64,000 nt of DNA, from assembly GCA_031277315.1 (NCBI GenBank), contig JAITMP010000030.1, forward strand, positions 124,001 through 188,000. Direction: 5' to 3'. The stretch comes from Zoogloeaceae bacterium. GTDB taxonomy: Bacteria > Pseudomonadota > Gammaproteobacteria > Burkholderiales > Rhodocyclaceae. This document shows positions 10,211 to 20,311 of the stretch, piece after piece. The notes beneath the pieces are model-generated. The model was not told the origin of the DNA and did not search any database. It worked only from the letters and a program-made list of their open reading frames with translations. Made by a program: the position numbers and the translations under genes. The first letter of the stretch is position 1. Every line of letters starts with the position of its first letter.

Positions 10211-11275
10211 TTGACCTCCTCCTCCACCTCCTCCGCTTCCTTCACTTACCGCGATGCCGGCGTGGATATCGACGCCGGCGAGGCGCTCGTCGAACGCATC
10301 AAGCCTTTCGCCAAACGCACCCTGCGGCCCGAGGTGATGGCCGGCATCGGCGGTTTCGGCGCGCTGTTCGACTTGTCGAAAAAATACGCCGAGCCGGTGC
10401 TGGTTTCCGGCACCGACGGCGTCGGCACCAAGCTCAAGCTGGCGTTTCAGCTCGGACGCCACGATACCGTTGGCATTGATCTGGTGGCGATGAGTGTCAA
10501 CGACATTCTGGTGCAGGGCGCCGAGCCGCTGTTCTTTCTCGACTATTTCGCCTGCGGCCGTCTCGATGTGGACACCGCCGCCAGCGTCATCCGGGGCATT
10601 GCCGTTGGTTGCGAGCAGGCCGGCTGCGCCCTCATCGGCGGCGAGACGGCGGAGATGCCCGGCATGTATCCTGACGGCGAATACGATCTGGCCGGTTTTG
10701 CCGTCGGCGTGGTGGAGAAGTCGAAAATCATCGACGGCCGCAGCATCGCGCCGGGCGACGCGGTGATCGGGCTGGCGTCGAGCGGCGCGCATTCCAACGG
10801 CTATTCCCTCGTGCGCAAAATCATCGAACGGGCCAACCCCGATCTGAACGCCCTGTTCGACAATGGCGATGGCGCGAAAACATGGCTGGCCGACGCCGTG
10901 ATGGCGCCGACGCGCATTTACGTCAAGCCGCTGCTGGCGCTCATGAAAGCCCTGCCGGTGAAGGGGTTGGCGCATATCACCGGCGGCGGTTTGCTCGACA
11001 ACGTGCCGCGCATTCTCGACGCCTCGCTGATGGCGGCGCTCGACAGCGCGGCCTGGCGCAGGCCGAAGCTGTTCGACTGGCTCCAGCGCGAAGGCCGCGT
11101 GGCGGACGCTGAAATGCACCGCGTCTTCAACTGCGGCATCGGCATGGTCGTCGTCGTCTCGCCGGCGCACGCGGAACAGGCGCTGCAACTGCTGCGCGAG
11201 GCAGGCGAAACGGCCTCGATCATCGGCGCCATCCGTCGGCGTGACGCCGGTCAGCCGCAAACGGTCGTCACTTGA
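10211..11275 (+). CDS. purM: Phosphoribosylformylglycinamidine cyclo-ligase
   Basis: A 354-aa enzyme of purine synthesis (FGAM to AIR). Family blocks: [11 protein letters not shown] near the N-terminus, [25 protein letters not shown] and [17 protein letters not shown]. The only reasonable start is TTG at 10211, with no strong ribosome binding site, so the first few residues are uncertain. Divergent from hda and coupled by a 4-bp overlap (TTGA) to murI. Confidence 0.94.
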   Translation: MTSSSTSSASFTYRDAGVDIDAGEALVERIKPFAKRTLRPEVMAGIGGFGALFDLSKKYAEPVLVSGTDGVGTKLKLAFQLGRHDTVGIDLVAMSVNDILVQGAEPLFFLDYFACGRLDVDTAASVIRGIAVGCEQAGCALIGGETAEMPGMYPDGEYDLAGFAVGVVEKSKIIDGRSIAPGDAVIGLASSGAHSNGYSLVRKIIERANPDLNALFDNGDGAKTWLADAVMAPTRIYVKPLLALMKALPVKGLAHITGGGLLDNVPRILDASLMAALDSAAWRRPKLFDWLQREGRVADAEMHRVFNCGIGMVVVVSPAHAEQALQLLREAGETASIIGAIRRRDAGQPQTVVT

Positions 11276-12072
11276 GTTCTGCCGCGACGCCTCCCGCCTG
11301 CCCGATCGGCGTCTTCGATTCCGGCGTCGGCGGGTTGTCCGTCCTGCGTCACATCCGCGCCGCCCTGCCGGCGGCGGATCTGCTCTACGTCGCCGATTCC
11401 GGCCACGCGCCCTACGGCGACAAGTCCGAAGCCTTCATCGAAGCGCGCACCCTCGCCATCAGCGGATTTCTTGTCGACCGTGGCGCCCGCGCCCTCGTCG
11501 TCGCCTGCAACACCGCCACCGCCGCCGCCATCGCCCGCCTGCGCCAGCGTTATGCGCTGCCCATCGTCGGCTTGGAACCGGCGGTGAAGCCGGCGGCGGC
11601 GGCGACGCGCGCCGGACTCATCGGCGTGCTGGCCACCAGCGGCACGCTGGAGAGCGCCAAGTTCGCCGATCTGGTGCAGCGTTTCGGCTCTCAAGCGCGT
11701 GTCATCGTGCAGCCGTGCCCCGGTTTGGTGGAGCGGATTGAAGCGGGCGATCTCGACGGCCCGCTCACACGCGGACTGCTCGCCCGTTTCGTCGCGCCGC
11801 TACTGGAACAGGGCGTCGATACGCTGGTGCTCGGCTGCACGCACTATCCGTTTCTGATGCCGTTGCTGCGCGAACTGGCGGGGCCGCGAGTGGAATTGAT
11901 CGAATCCGGCGCCGCCGTCGCGCGCCAGTTGACGCGCCTGCTTGCCGAAGCCGATGCGTCGGCTTCGGCGCGGGCAGGAACGGAGCGTTTCTTCAGCAGC
12001 GGCGAACCTGCCCGGCTGGCGGCGCTGCTGCCGCAACTGTGGGGCGCGGCGGTGACAGTTGAACCGCTATAG
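11272..12072 (+). CDS. murI: Glutamate racemase
   Basis: A 266-aa enzyme that makes D-glutamate for peptidoglycan. Both catalytic Cys are present: Cys79 in VACNTATA and Cys189 in GCTHYPF. The N-terminal [17 protein letters not shown] block is intact. The TTG start overlaps the purM stop in TTGA. An efficient start may rely on translational coupling to purM. Confidence 0.94.
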   Translation: MSSAATPPACPIGVFDSGVGGLSVLRHIRAALPAADLLYVADSGHAPYGDKSEAFIEARTLAISGFLVDRGARALVVACNTATAAAIARLRQRYALPIVGLEPAVKPAAAATRAGLIGVLATSGTLESAKFADLVQRFGSQARVIVQPCPGLVERIEAGDLDGPLTRGLLARFVAPLLEQGVDTLVLGCTHYPFLMPLLRELAGPRVELIESGAAVARQLTRLLAEADASASARAGTERFFSSGEPARLAALLPQLWGAAVTVEPL

Positions 12073-12101
12073 ATTGACCGCTGTAAATTAATCGCGGTGG
12101 A

Positions 12102-13043
12102 TTACAAGACCGGATCGCTGCCGCCGCCGGCAATCGCCGCCCGCACGATTTTGGGCGTCAGTTGCGAGGCGAACAGTTCGATGAAGGTGTAATCGAACTT
12201 GCGCAGATAAGCGTCGCGGCGGAAAGCCAGCCGCGTCGTCGATGAGGCGAACAAGCCCTGCGTCGGCAGCGCCGCCAGATCGGCGTCGCGCTCGGCGTCG
12301 AACGCCATCTCGGCGATGATGCCCAGCCCCAGCCCCAGCTTGACGTAGGTTTTGATGACATCGGCGTCGATGGCGGTGAGCACGATGTTGGCTTCGATGC
12401 TGGCCTGCTCAAAAGCGCGGTCTATGCGCGAGCGGCCGGTAAAACTCGGGTCATAAGTAATCAGCGGGTAGCGGGCGAGGCCGGCCAGCGTCAAGCCGTT
12501 CGCCGCCAGCAGCGGATGACCAAGCGGCGCGATGATGGCGTGCGACCACTGATAGCACGGCAGCGTGATGAGGCCGGGGCGCGGATCGAGCGCCTCGGTG
12601 GCGATGCCCAGATCGGCGTCGCCGTGCAGAACCCACTCCGCCACCTGTTCCGGACTGCCCTGATGCAGGCGCAGGCGCACGGCCGGGTAGAGGGCGATGA
12701 AACGCTTCACCACGGCGGGCAGGGCGTAGCGGGCCTGGGTATGCGTGGTGGCGATGTTGAGCGTGCCGTTGGTTTCGCTGGCGTAGTTCTCGCCGACCCG
12801 CTTCAGGTTCTTCAATTCCTCCAGCACCCGCGCCGTGACATCGAGCGCGGCCTGACCCGGCTCGGTGACGCCCGTCAGGCGCTTGCCAGAGCGCTCGAAA
12901 ATCCTGAACCCCAGTTCCTCCTCCAGCAGCCGTATCTGCCGCGACACGCCGGGCTGGGAGGTATGCAGCCCGGCGGAGGCCTCGGAAACATTCAGCCCCC
13001 GGCGAGCCACTTCATGGATATAGCGGAGTTGCTGGAGATTCAT
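12102..13043 (-). CDS. cysB: CysB-type LysR-family transcriptional regulator
   Basis: A 313-aa LysR regulator. The N-terminal helix-turn-helix (residues 1-60) has the CysB-like sequence MNLQQLRYIHEVARRGLNVS and TSQPGVSRQIRLLEEELG. The effector domain includes the TTHTQARYALP segment seen in CysB/Cbl proteins, where sulfate, thiosulfate or O-acetylserine bind. It is divergent from a YeiH-type putative sulfate exporter across a 237-bp intergenic region and is likely to control it and sulfur assimilation genes elsewhere. Confidence 0.9.
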   Translation of the reverse strand: MNLQQLRYIHEVARRGLNVSEASAGLHTSQPGVSRQIRLLEEELGFRIFERSGKRLTGVTEPGQAALDVTARVLEELKNLKRVGENYASETNGTLNIATTHTQARYALPAVVKRFIALYPAVRLRLHQGSPEQVAEWVLHGDADLGIATEALDPRPGLITLPCYQWSHAIIAPLGHPLLAANGLTLAGLARYPLITYDPSFTGRSRIDRAFEQASIEANIVLTAIDADVIKTYVKLGLGLGIIAEMAFDAERDADLAALPTQGLFASSTTRLAFRRDAYLRKFDYTFIELFASQLTPKIVRAAIAGGGSDPVL

Positions 13044-13280
13044 CTTATATGCCTGAAAGTTATGTTTGTGGATAATATCGTATTTTTCAGGACTATGGAA
13101 TCCAGGCTGGAATTCAAGCTTCGTTCTGTGCGCGTTGCGATTGCTGCCCGCCCCCGAAGTTGCTCCGGCATATCCATATGAAAAAAGATCACTTCACACT
13201 TTTGTCAATCAGGAATAATCTGCCGCCCATGAAGGGCCGCCGTCCTGGCAGGCCCACCTGATAATTGTTAGGGGGAAGAC

Positions 13281-14672
13281 ATGAGTGAACATGAAGCGGC
13301 TCCTGTTGCGCGCGCGCCGCGCACAGGCATATTTTCCAATGAGGACTGGTGGGCCGTCTGGATCGGCCTCGTGGTGATCGTGGTGGCCTGGGCGCTGTTC
13401 GTCAATGGCGTCAGCTTGAAATGGCTGGCGGTGGCGCCGGCGAAATGGAAGACGCTGGCCGAGGCCGGGCAGGACGTGATCGCGCGCCTGCCGAATTATG
13501 TGGCGCTGTTCGTCGCCTTCGCCGTGCTGTTCGGCGTCGCGGTCGTTTCGCTTGGACAGTCGCTGGCGCGTTTTCTGCCGGCGTTTCTGATTTTGTTCCT
13601 GGTTTCGCTGCTGATCGCCATCACCTCGTCCTGGGCCGAAGCCTCGCGTTACAACCTCGAAGCGCCGCTGCTGGCGCTGGCGCTCGGCTTGCTGGTATCG
13701 AATACGACCACCTTGCCGGCGTGGTTTCAGGCCGGATTGCGCGTCGAGTTCTACATCAAGGTCGGCATCGTGCTGCTCGGCGCGACTCTGCCCCTGACCC
13801 TGCTGTTCTGGGCCGGGCCGGTCGCGGTGGGGCAGGCGACCATCGTCTCGCTTACCACCTTCTTCACGATTTTCTTCGCTGCCAAGGCGTTCGGGCTGGA
13901 CAAGCGCTTCGCCGCCGTGCTCGGCACCGGCGGCGCGGTGTGCGGCGTCTCGGCTTCGATTGCCGCCGCAGGCGCGGTGCGCGCCAAGAGCGAGCAAACC
14001 TCGATTGCCATCACGCTGGTGGTGCTGTGGGCGATTGTGATGATCTTCGTTCTGCCCTTCGCCTCGCGCGCGCTTGGCCTGACGACGGGGGAAGCCGGCG
14101 CCTGGATCGGCACCTCGGAATTTGCCGATGCCGCTGGTATTGCCGCCGCGCAAGCCTATGGCGACGCGGCACGCAATTCCGGCGGCGCCATCGCCGGCGC
14201 GCCGGATGCCGCCGTGCAAGCCTTCACCCTGATGAAAATCGTTGGCCGCGACATCTGGATCGGCATCTGGGCCTTCGTGCTGGCCTGGGTCGCCACCACG
14301 CGCTGGGATCGCGGCGAAGACGGCGTGCGGGCCAGGGTCAGCGCGAACGAGATCTGGACGCGCTTCCCGAAATTCGTCTTCGGCTTTGTGCTGGCCTCGG
14401 TTTTCATCACCTGGGTTTCCAGCCATTACGTGCTGGCCGATTACAACAAGATCGTCAAGCCGGAACTCGTCGCGCCGATCAGCACCCTGCGTACCTGGGC
14501 CTTCACCTTCTGCTTCCTCAGCATCGGGCTGACCACCCAGTTGCGCTCGCTGACGGCGACCGGCTGGAAACCCTTTCTCGCCTTCACCGTCGGCGTGGCG
14601 GTCAACGTCGTCATCGGCTACGTGCTCTCCGTGCATGTGTTCGCCGATTACTGGAACAGCCTGGCGGGATGA
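13281..14672 (+). CDS. YeiH-family putative sulfate exporter
   Basis: A 463-aa membrane protein with about 10 hydrophobic segments. The family core is recognisable: YNLEAPLLALALGLLVSNT, KVGIVLLGATLP, GTGGAVCGVSASIAAAGAV and FADAAGIAAAQAYGD. It is preceded by a strong GGGGGAAG ribosome binding site. The gene next to it encodes a CysB-type regulator, which supports a role in sulfur oxyanion efflux. Direct biochemical proof for this family is thin, so the substrate is an inference. Confidence 0.85.
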   Translation: MSEHEAAPVARAPRTGIFSNEDWWAVWIGLVVIVVAWALFVNGVSLKWLAVAPAKWKTLAEAGQDVIARLPNYVALFVAFAVLFGVAVVSLGQSLARFLPAFLILFLVSLLIAITSSWAEASRYNLEAPLLALALGLLVSNTTTLPAWFQAGLRVEFYIKVGIVLLGATLPLTLLFWAGPVAVGQATIVSLTTFFTIFFAAKAFGLDKRFAAVLGTGGAVCGVSASIAAAGAVRAKSEQTSIAITLVVLWAIVMIFVLPFASRALGLTTGEAGAWIGTSEFADAAGIAAAQAYGDAARNSGGAIAGAPDAAVQAFTLMKIVGRDIWIGIWAFVLAWVATTRWDRGEDGVRARVSANEIWTRFPKFVFGFVLASVFITWVSSHYVLADYNKIVKPELVAPISTLRTWAFTFCFLSIGLTTQLRSLTATGWKPFLAFTVGVAVNVVIGYVLSVHVFADYWNSLAG

Positions 14673-14899
14673 GCGCGCAGCGCAATCGCGGCCTCGCCGC
14701 CCAGCCCGTGGCGCATCACGGGTTGTGCGGCGATTGCCGCCACTGGCTCGCCGATCCGGCGGCGCTGGAAGAGCGCATGGCCGGAATGCGCTCCTTCGGC
14801 TCTGCCTACAGCGCCGTCATCGCCGCCAGCCGGTTGTGCACCCGCCATGACTGCTGGTCGGCGCAGGAAGATACTTGCGATCATTTCGAGGGCAGGTAA
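14669..14899 (+). CDS. Small cysteine-rich protein, translationally coupled to the YeiH-type exporter
   Basis: A 76-aa soluble protein whose ATGA overlaps the stop of the exporter gene by 4 bp. It has five cysteines: Cys20-x2-Cys23, Cys57-x4-Cys62 and Cys70, with several His (16, 17, 25, 60, 72). No signal peptide is visible. The pattern suggests a metal-binding or redox-active fold. I do not recognise the family. The gene overlaps the end of miaA on the other strand by 19 bp. It could also be an unexpressed reading frame, but the coupling and the Cys pattern favour a real gene. Confidence 0.65.
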   Translation: MSAQRNRGLAAQPVAHHGLCGDCRHWLADPAALEERMAGMRSFGSAYSAVIAASRLCTRHDCWSAQEDTCDHFEGR

Positions 14900-15849
14900 A
14901 GCGCCGCAGGCAAGAATTCCGCGATTTGTTGCAGCGCCTGCTCCGTCACCGTTGAAGCAAACGGATCAAGCAAGACAAGATCGCTCATGCTCCGCAGCCA
15001 GGTGATCTGGCGCTTGGCGAACTGGCGGGTGGCGTAGATGCCGCGCGCTTGCAGCTCTTCATGCGGCAATTCGCCTTCAAGCATGGCCCAGACCTGCCGG
15101 TAGCCGACGCAGCGCATCGAGGGCAGGTTGGCATTCAGACGGTAACGCTCGCGCAGCGTTTCGACTTCATGGACAAGTCCGGCATCGAGCATGGCGGCGA
15201 AGCGGTCGGCGATGCGTTCATGCAGCGCGGCGCGGTCGACGGGCATCAGCGCCAGCGGCAGCAGCCGGTAAGGGAGCGGTTCATCGCGGCGTGCGGCGAA
15301 AGCGTCGCCCAGCGGCTTGCCGGTCAGACGAATGATTTCGAGCGCGCGCTGGATGCGCTGGGCGTCATTCGGCGCGAGGCGGGCGGCGGTGGCGGGGTCG
15401 CATTGCGCCAGTTCTTCATGCAGCGCGGGCCAGCCGCGTTGCCGCGCTTCGGCGTCGATGGTCTCGCGCAGCGCGGCGTCGGCTTCGGGCAGATCGGCCA
15501 GCCCTTCGCGCAGCGCCTTGAAGTAGAGCATGGTGCCGCCAACCAGCAGCGGCACGCGGCCCGTGGCGCTGATGTCCGCCATCGCCGCCATCGCGTTGGC
15601 GCGGAAGCGGGCGGCGGAATAGCTTTCCTCGGGCGAGATGAGGTTGATCAAACGGTGCGGATAACGGGCCAGTGTCGCCGCGTCGGGCTTGGCGGTGCCG
15701 ATGTTCATGTCGCGGAATACTTGCGCCGAATCGACGCTGATGAGATCAACGGGAAAACGCTCGGCGATGGCGCAGGCCAGCGCCGTCTTGCCGCTGGCGG
15801 TCGGCCCCATGAGCAGGATGGCCGGCGGCGGGGCGCTTGTCGGACTCAT
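14881..15849 (-). CDS. miaA: tRNA dimethylallyltransferase
   Basis: A 322-aa enzyme that adds the isopentenyl group to A37 of tRNAs reading U-starting codons. It has the P-loop GPTASGKT at 15-22, then [21 protein letters not shown], the [14 protein letters not shown] block and [10 protein letters not shown]. The ATG at 15849 overlaps the mutL stop by 4 bp (ATGA). A longer frame to 16014 lies inside mutL and is rejected. Confidence 0.96.
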   Translation of the reverse strand: MSPTSAPPPAILLMGPTASGKTALACAIAERFPVDLISVDSAQVFRDMNIGTAKPDAATLARYPHRLINLISPEESYSAARFRANAMAAMADISATGRVPLLVGGTMLYFKALREGLADLPEADAALRETIDAEARQRGWPALHEELAQCDPATAARLAPNDAQRIQRALEIIRLTGKPLGDAFAARRDEPLPYRLLPLALMPVDRAALHERIADRFAAMLDAGLVHEVETLRERYRLNANLPSMRCVGYRQVWAMLEGELPHEELQARGIYATRQFAKRQITWLRSMSDLVLLDPFASTVTEQALQQIAEFLPAALYLPSK

Positions 15850-17618
15850 TTGCCGCGCATGAACAGCGCGTCGATTTCGGCGAGACTCACCTGCCGCCAG
15901 GTGGGGCGGCCATGATTGCACTGGTCGGCGCGATCGGTGGCTTCCATTTCGCGCAGCAGCGCGTTCATCTCGGGCAGGGTGAGATGGTGTCTGCCGCGCA
16001 CCGCGCCGTGGCAAGCCAGGGTGGCGAGGATTTCGTTGCGCTGGGTTTCGATGACACGGCTGGCCGGATGCTCGGCCAGTTCCGCGAGCAGGGCGCGCAG
16101 CAGCGCGGCCAGATCGCCGCTCGCCAGCAGCGCGGGCACGGAACGCAGCACCAGTTGGCGCGGCCCGCCGGTGGAGATTTCAAAGCCGAGCGCGGTCAGC
16201 ACATCGGCCTGTTCCTCGGCGGTGGCGACATCCCGCTCGCTGGCGTCGATGACGACGGGCACCAGCAGCGCCTGCACCGGCGGCGGCCCGGCTTCAATCT
16301 GCCGCTTCAGGTTTTCGTAGAGGATGCGCTCATGCGCGGCGTGCTGGTCGACCAGAATCAGGCCCGCTTCGTTTTGCGCCAGCACGTAGAGGCCGTGTAG
16401 TTGGGCGATGGCGTAGCCGAGCGGCGGCGCGGCGGCTTCGGCTGTTGCCTCCGGCGTTGGCATCGGCGTTGGTGTCGGTATTGATGCGGCGGACTGCGCG
16501 AAATCGAAATATGCGGCGACCGGCTGTTCAACGGCAAAAGCCTGCTGGCGCGGCATGGCAGATGGATATGCCTGCAGCCGGGCCGGCGCGGCAGGCATGG
16601 ATTGCGCGGATGCGGCAGACCGGGCCAGCGGCGCGGCGAGCGCCTGCTGCAAGGCGTGAAAGACGAACTGGTGCACGGCGCGGCTGTCGCGGAAGCGCAC
16701 TTCGGTTTTGGCCGGATGCACGTTGACGTCCACGCCGCGCGGGTCGATGGCGAGGAACAGGACATAGGCCGGGTGGCGTTGGCCGTGCAGGATGTCGGCA
16801 TAGGCCTGGCGCACCGCGTGCGTGAGCAGCTTGTCGCGCACGAAGCGGCCATTGACGAAAAAATATTGCGCGTCGGCGCGGGCGCGTGAATAGGCGGGCA
16901 GCGCGGCGAGGCCGGCCAGCCGCAGGCTGCCGGCAATGGCGTCAATAGGGCGCGCTTGCGCGGCGAATTCCTCGCCGAGCACGTCGGCGATGCGCCGTTC
17001 CGCGTCGCCCGCCGCCAAGTGCAGCAGGGCGCGGCCGTCGTGCAGCACATTGAAGGCGACTTCGGGATGGGCCAGCGCGACGCGGCGCACGGCCTCCTCG
17101 CAATGGGCATATTCGGTATGCGCGCTCTTGAGAAACTTGCGCCGCGCCGGCGTGTTGAAGTACAGATCGTCGACGTCGATTACCGTGCCGCCGCCGAGAG
17201 CGGCCGGGGCGATGTCTCCCGGCTTGCCGTCCCCGTTGCCCGGGTTGATGCGCCAGGCGTGCGGCGCGCCATGCACGCGGCTTGTCAGCGTCAGCCGCGC
17301 CACGGCAGCGATGGAGGCAAGCGCCTCGCCGCGAAAACCGAGGGAGGCCACCTGTTCCAGATCCGCCAGCGAAGCGATCTTGCTGGTGGCGTGGCGCATC
17401 ACGGCCAGCGGCAGTTCTTCTTTCGGAATGCCGCCGCCGTCGTCGGTGATGCGGATTTGCCGCGCGCCGCCTTCCGCGAGCTGCACCGTGACGGCCCGCG
17501 CGCCGGCGTCAATGCTGTTCTCCAGCAGTTCTTTCACCACCGAAGCCGGGCGCTCGACCACCTCGCCGGCGGCGATCTGGCTGATGAGAAGGTCGGGAAG
17601 CGGTTTGATGGTGGACAT
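15846..17618 (-). CDS. mutL: DNA mismatch repair protein MutL
   Basis: A 590-aa GHKL ATPase that links MutS recognition to excision. N-terminal motifs: [16 protein letters not shown] and [13 protein letters not shown], then HPAKTEVRF. The C-terminal dimerisation domain has [11 protein letters not shown] and LACHGAVRG. The linker (about residues 380-400) is Pro/Thr-rich and is coded by a 6-bp tandem repeat. The start MSTIKPL at 17618 matches the family. An in-frame ATG at 17654 is rejected. Co-transcribed with miaA and divergent from dedA. Confidence 0.95.
   Translation of the reverse strand: MSTIKPLPDLLISQIAAGEVVERPASVVKELLENSIDAGARAVTVQLAEGGARQIRITDDGGGIPKEELPLAVMRHATSKIASLADLEQVASLGFRGEALASIAAVARLTLTSRVHGAPHAWRINPGNGDGKPGDIAPAALGGGTVIDVDDLYFNTPARRKFLKSAHTEYAHCEEAVRRVALAHPEVAFNVLHDGRALLHLAAGDAERRIADVLGEEFAAQARPIDAIAGSLRLAGLAALPAYSRARADAQYFFVNGRFVRDKLLTHAVRQAYADILHGQRHPAYVLFLAIDPRGVDVNVHPAKTEVRFRDSRAVHQFVFHALQQALAAPLARSAASAQSMPAAPARLQAYPSAMPRQQAFAVEQPVAAYFDFAQSAASIPTPTPMPTPEATAEAAAPPLGYAIAQLHGLYVLAQNEAGLILVDQHAAHERILYENLKRQIEAGPPPVQALLVPVVIDASERDVATAEEQADVLTALGFEISTGGPRQLVLRSVPALLASGDLAALLRALLAELAEHPASRVIETQRNEILATLACHGAVRGRHHLTLPEMNALLREMEATDRADQCNHGRPTWRQVSLAEIDALFMRGK
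16453..16482. repeat. 6-bp tandem repeat in the MutL linker
   Basis: Five units of the GGCGTT/GGCATC/GGTGTC type in tandem. It codes a Pro-Thr-Pro-Met-like linker between the ATPase and dimerisation domains, where length changes would be tolerated. Confidence 0.65.
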
Positions 17619-17665
17619 GGATGCGGGCTGAATTATACTCTGCGGGCTTTCCATTCTCTCCCGTC

Positions 17666-18307
17666 ATGGAATTTCTCGCCTTCGCTTGGGACGTCGCCGT
17701 CCACCTCGACAAGCATCTGGCCGCGCTGCTGGCGCAGCACGGCGTCTGGATATATGCCATCCTGTTTTTCATCATTTTCGCCGAGACGGGTTTCGTCGTG
17801 ACGCCGTTCCTGCCCGGCGATTCGCTGCTGTTTGTCGCCGGCGCGCTGGCGGCGACGGGCGGCATGGACATCTGGATGCTGAACGGCGCGCTGATTCTCG
17901 CCGCCGTGCTCGGCAACAGCGTCAATTATTCAATTGGCCGCTATCTCGGGCCGAAGGTGTTTCACTGGGAGAACGGGCGTTTCTTCAACAAGGCGGCGTT
18001 GCTGAAGACGCACGCCTTCTACGAGCGGCACGGCGGCAAGGCGCTGATCCTCTCGCGCTTCATTCCGATCGTGCGCACTTTCGCGCCCTTCGTCGCCGGC
18101 ATCGGCGCCATGACTTACGTCCGCTTTCAGGCTTTCAACGTCACCGGCGCGCTGCTGTGGGTGGTCTTGCTCAGCATGGCGGGTTATCTGTTCGGCAACC
18201 TGCCGGTGATTCAGAACAATCTCACCCTGGTGATTTTCGCCATCGTCATTATTTCCGTCATGCCGGCGGTGATCGGCTGGCTCCGGCACCGCCGCGCCGG
18301 GAATTAA
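17666..18307 (+). CDS. DedA-family membrane protein
   Basis: A 213-aa DedA protein. Family blocks are present: FAETGFVVTPFLPGDSLLFVAGALA and RFIPIVRTFAPFVAGIGAM, with the membrane-embedded Glu and the Arg residues typical of the family. DedA proteins act in lipid-carrier recycling (undecaprenyl phosphate), and some are needed for polymyxin resistance. Start MEFLAFAWD at 17666 is preferred over an in-frame ATG at 17621. Its 3' end overlaps the convergent YejM-like gene by 4 bp. It neighbours other envelope genes. Confidence 0.9.
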   Translation: MEFLAFAWDVAVHLDKHLAALLAQHGVWIYAILFFIIFAETGFVVTPFLPGDSLLFVAGALAATGGMDIWMLNGALILAAVLGNSVNYSIGRYLGPKVFHWENGRFFNKAALLKTHAFYERHGGKALILSRFIPIVRTFAPFVAGIGAMTYVRFQAFNVTGALLWVVLLSMAGYLFGNLPVIQNNLTLVIFAIVIISVMPAVIGWLRHRRAGN

Positions 18308-20199
18308 CGCACGAAGCGGCGGCTTTCCTGGCTGACTTCGTCAAGCAGGCGGGCGGCGTTGGCGACGGTCGCGTCGCGCTCGGCGCGCGGAACGGGATGG
18401 TCGTTGTGGTCGTACACGCTGTAGCGGAAATAATCCCTGCCGGTGTAGGGGAACGCAATCTTGTGGCGGCCGTCGTCGATGCCCATGTAATCGTATTCGC
18501 CGAAAACGAAGTAAGGCATGACATGGTCGAGCGGCTCGGCTGAAGCGTAGTCGCGCGCCGGCTGCGTGACGCCGAGCCAGGACAGCAGCGTCGGCGCCAC
18601 TTGCAGGTGCGAGGTGCGATGCGCGACGACCGCCGGCGCGACGCCCGGCTGCCACAACACCAGCGGCACGCGCATCTGTTCCTCGGGAAAGGTGTTGCCG
18701 TGGCCGTGTCCCCAGCGCCCTTTCTCCATGAACTCCTCGCCGTGGTCGCCGGTGAACAGCAGCGCCGTGTGATCGAGCATGCCGGTGCGTTCCAGATGTT
18801 CGATCAGGCGTCCAACCTGTTCGTCGATGTGGTGGGCGGCGTTGATGTAACGGGCATGAATGCCGTCGATGTTGCCGCGCAGGTCGAGGCTGATGTAATT
18901 CATGTCTCGTGCGTAATCGCGGCGCAGCGCCTTGTCCTCGGGGAAGCTGTAGGGCGCGTGGGTCGACTCGAAGAACATGAAGCCGAAGAAGGGCCGCTTG
19001 GGGTCGCGCCGGTCGATCCTGGCGATCAGGTCGTCGATGTTCTGAATGTCGCGCCGCCAGGGATCGCCCTGTTGCAGTTCCTGCAAATCCTGTTCAGGCA
19101 CGCCGGCGAAAACGGTCTGGCGCAGCTCGGGATAATTGAAGCTCTGACTGGTATGCGCCGCAAATTGATAATCGTGCTGGCGCAGAACGTCCATCAACAC
19201 CGGCGCCACCCGCTGTTGCCTGAAGCTGTACCAGTACGGCGCGTAGAGACCGTAGAACAGCGAGAACAAACCCATGCGCGTGCGGTTGCCGCCGCTGTAA
19301 TGGTTTTCGTAGCGTTGCGCCCGTTGCGAAAATTTCCACAGATTGGGCGTGATGTTCGGGTCGAGCAGATCCTGGCGGAAGGATTCGGCCACCAGCACCA
19401 CGATGTTGGTGGCCGGGCGTAGATGACGGCTGTCGATGGGCTTGTCCGGATAGGCGACCGTGCCGCCAGCCAGACGCCGGGCGTGCAGGGCGGTTTGCGG
19501 AATGCCGAGTTTCTTGAACAGCGTCGTGGCGCCGGTGCGCAGACGGAAGGGAATCGCGTCGGCCGCCGCCAGCAGGCTTTCCCGGCCGGTGTGGACGCTG
19601 TAGGCGAAAGTTATTTCCTCGACGGCGAACACGCCAAGCAGCAGCAGGGCGAAGGCGGCGACGCGGCGCGTCGGGAAATGTCTGCTGCCCCCGTTACTCT
19701 CGCCACTCTCGCTACCCTCGCCGCGCCCGCGCCAGTGATACAGCGCCCACATGACAATCAGATTGCCGAGCAAAATGCCGATGACGTGCAGCGCCAGCGC
19801 CGCTTCGGTCGAGGCGGTGGCGCCGAGCGCGGCGATGCCGCCCGGCGTCGTCAGCAGATTCAGGACGAAGCTGTTCACGTGGTACTGGTACATCGCATAC
19901 AGGCGGTAATCGGCGTAGATCGCCAGTTGCGCCAGACTGCCGCCGAGGACGGCGGCGCCGAGCAGCAGGGCGGGGCGGAACGGCCAGCGCCGGGGCAGCA
20001 GGGCGAGCGCGGCGCAAGGCAGCATCGCCGCCAGCAGATAGAGGCCGGCATAGGCGGCGGTGGAGGCGATGACGAAACTCCAGGCGGCCCCGCCGTCAAT
20101 GGCGATTTCGGGCCAGAACAAGGTCATCATGCCGCAGAGCGCGACATAGAGCAGCGCGAAATAGCGGCGCAGCGCGACAGTGGTTTCAGGATTGGACAA
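18304..20199 (-). CDS. YejM/PbgA-like inner-membrane sulfatase-fold protein
   Basis: A 631-aa protein. The first 180 or so residues hold about five membrane helices. The periplasmic part has an alkaline phosphatase/sulfatase fold: NIVVLVAESFRQDLLDP, NHYSGGNRTRMGLFSLFYGL, FFESTHAPYSF and LLFTGDHGEEFME. The SGGNRTRMGLFSLFYG stretch resembles YejM/PbgA, which senses LPS and regulates LpxC through LapB in enterobacteria. The apparent start is TTG with no clear ribosome binding site, so the first residues are uncertain. It lies downstream of a two-component system on the same strand. Confidence 0.8.
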   Translation of the reverse strand: MSNPETTVALRRYFALLYVALCGMMTLFWPEIAIDGGAAWSFVIASTAAYAGLYLLAAMLPCAALALLPRRWPFRPALLLGAAVLGGSLAQLAIYADYRLYAMYQYHVNSFVLNLLTTPGGIAALGATASTEAALALHVIGILLGNLIVMWALYHWRGRGEGSESGESNGGSRHFPTRRVAAFALLLLGVFAVEEITFAYSVHTGRESLLAAADAIPFRLRTGATTLFKKLGIPQTALHARRLAGGTVAYPDKPIDSRHLRPATNIVVLVAESFRQDLLDPNITPNLWKFSQRAQRYENHYSGGNRTRMGLFSLFYGLYAPYWYSFRQQRVAPVLMDVLRQHDYQFAAHTSQSFNYPELRQTVFAGVPEQDLQELQQGDPWRRDIQNIDDLIARIDRRDPKRPFFGFMFFESTHAPYSFPEDKALRRDYARDMNYISLDLRGNIDGIHARYINAAHHIDEQVGRLIEHLERTGMLDHTALLFTGDHGEEFMEKGRWGHGHGNTFPEEQMRVPLVLWQPGVAPAVVAHRTSHLQVAPTLLSWLGVTQPARDYASAEPLDHVMPYFVFGEYDYMGIDDGRHKIAFPYTGRDYFRYSVYDHNDHPVPRAERDATVANAARLLDEVSQESRRFVR

Positions 20200-20311
20200 G
20201 CGTCTGGACGGAGCGGGAACGCCGCCGCCGTTCGTCGTGGAGGGCCTACGTGGAAAGTTAGGCTGCAGCCCGTAAAAATGCCATCAAACGCGCGTCAAAA
20301 AAGTGTGAAAA

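Noticed and set aside
9410-11260. 616-aa open frame ending as hda
   Set aside because: Only the last 232 residues are Hda. The first part is antisense to purM, so the start at 10108 is used.
13209-14636. 475-aa open frame on the minus strand opposite the YeiH-type exporter
   Set aside because: It is an antisense shadow of a clear membrane protein. Its peptide is rich in Arg, Gly, Asp and His, as expected from GC-rich antisense frames, and has no domain.
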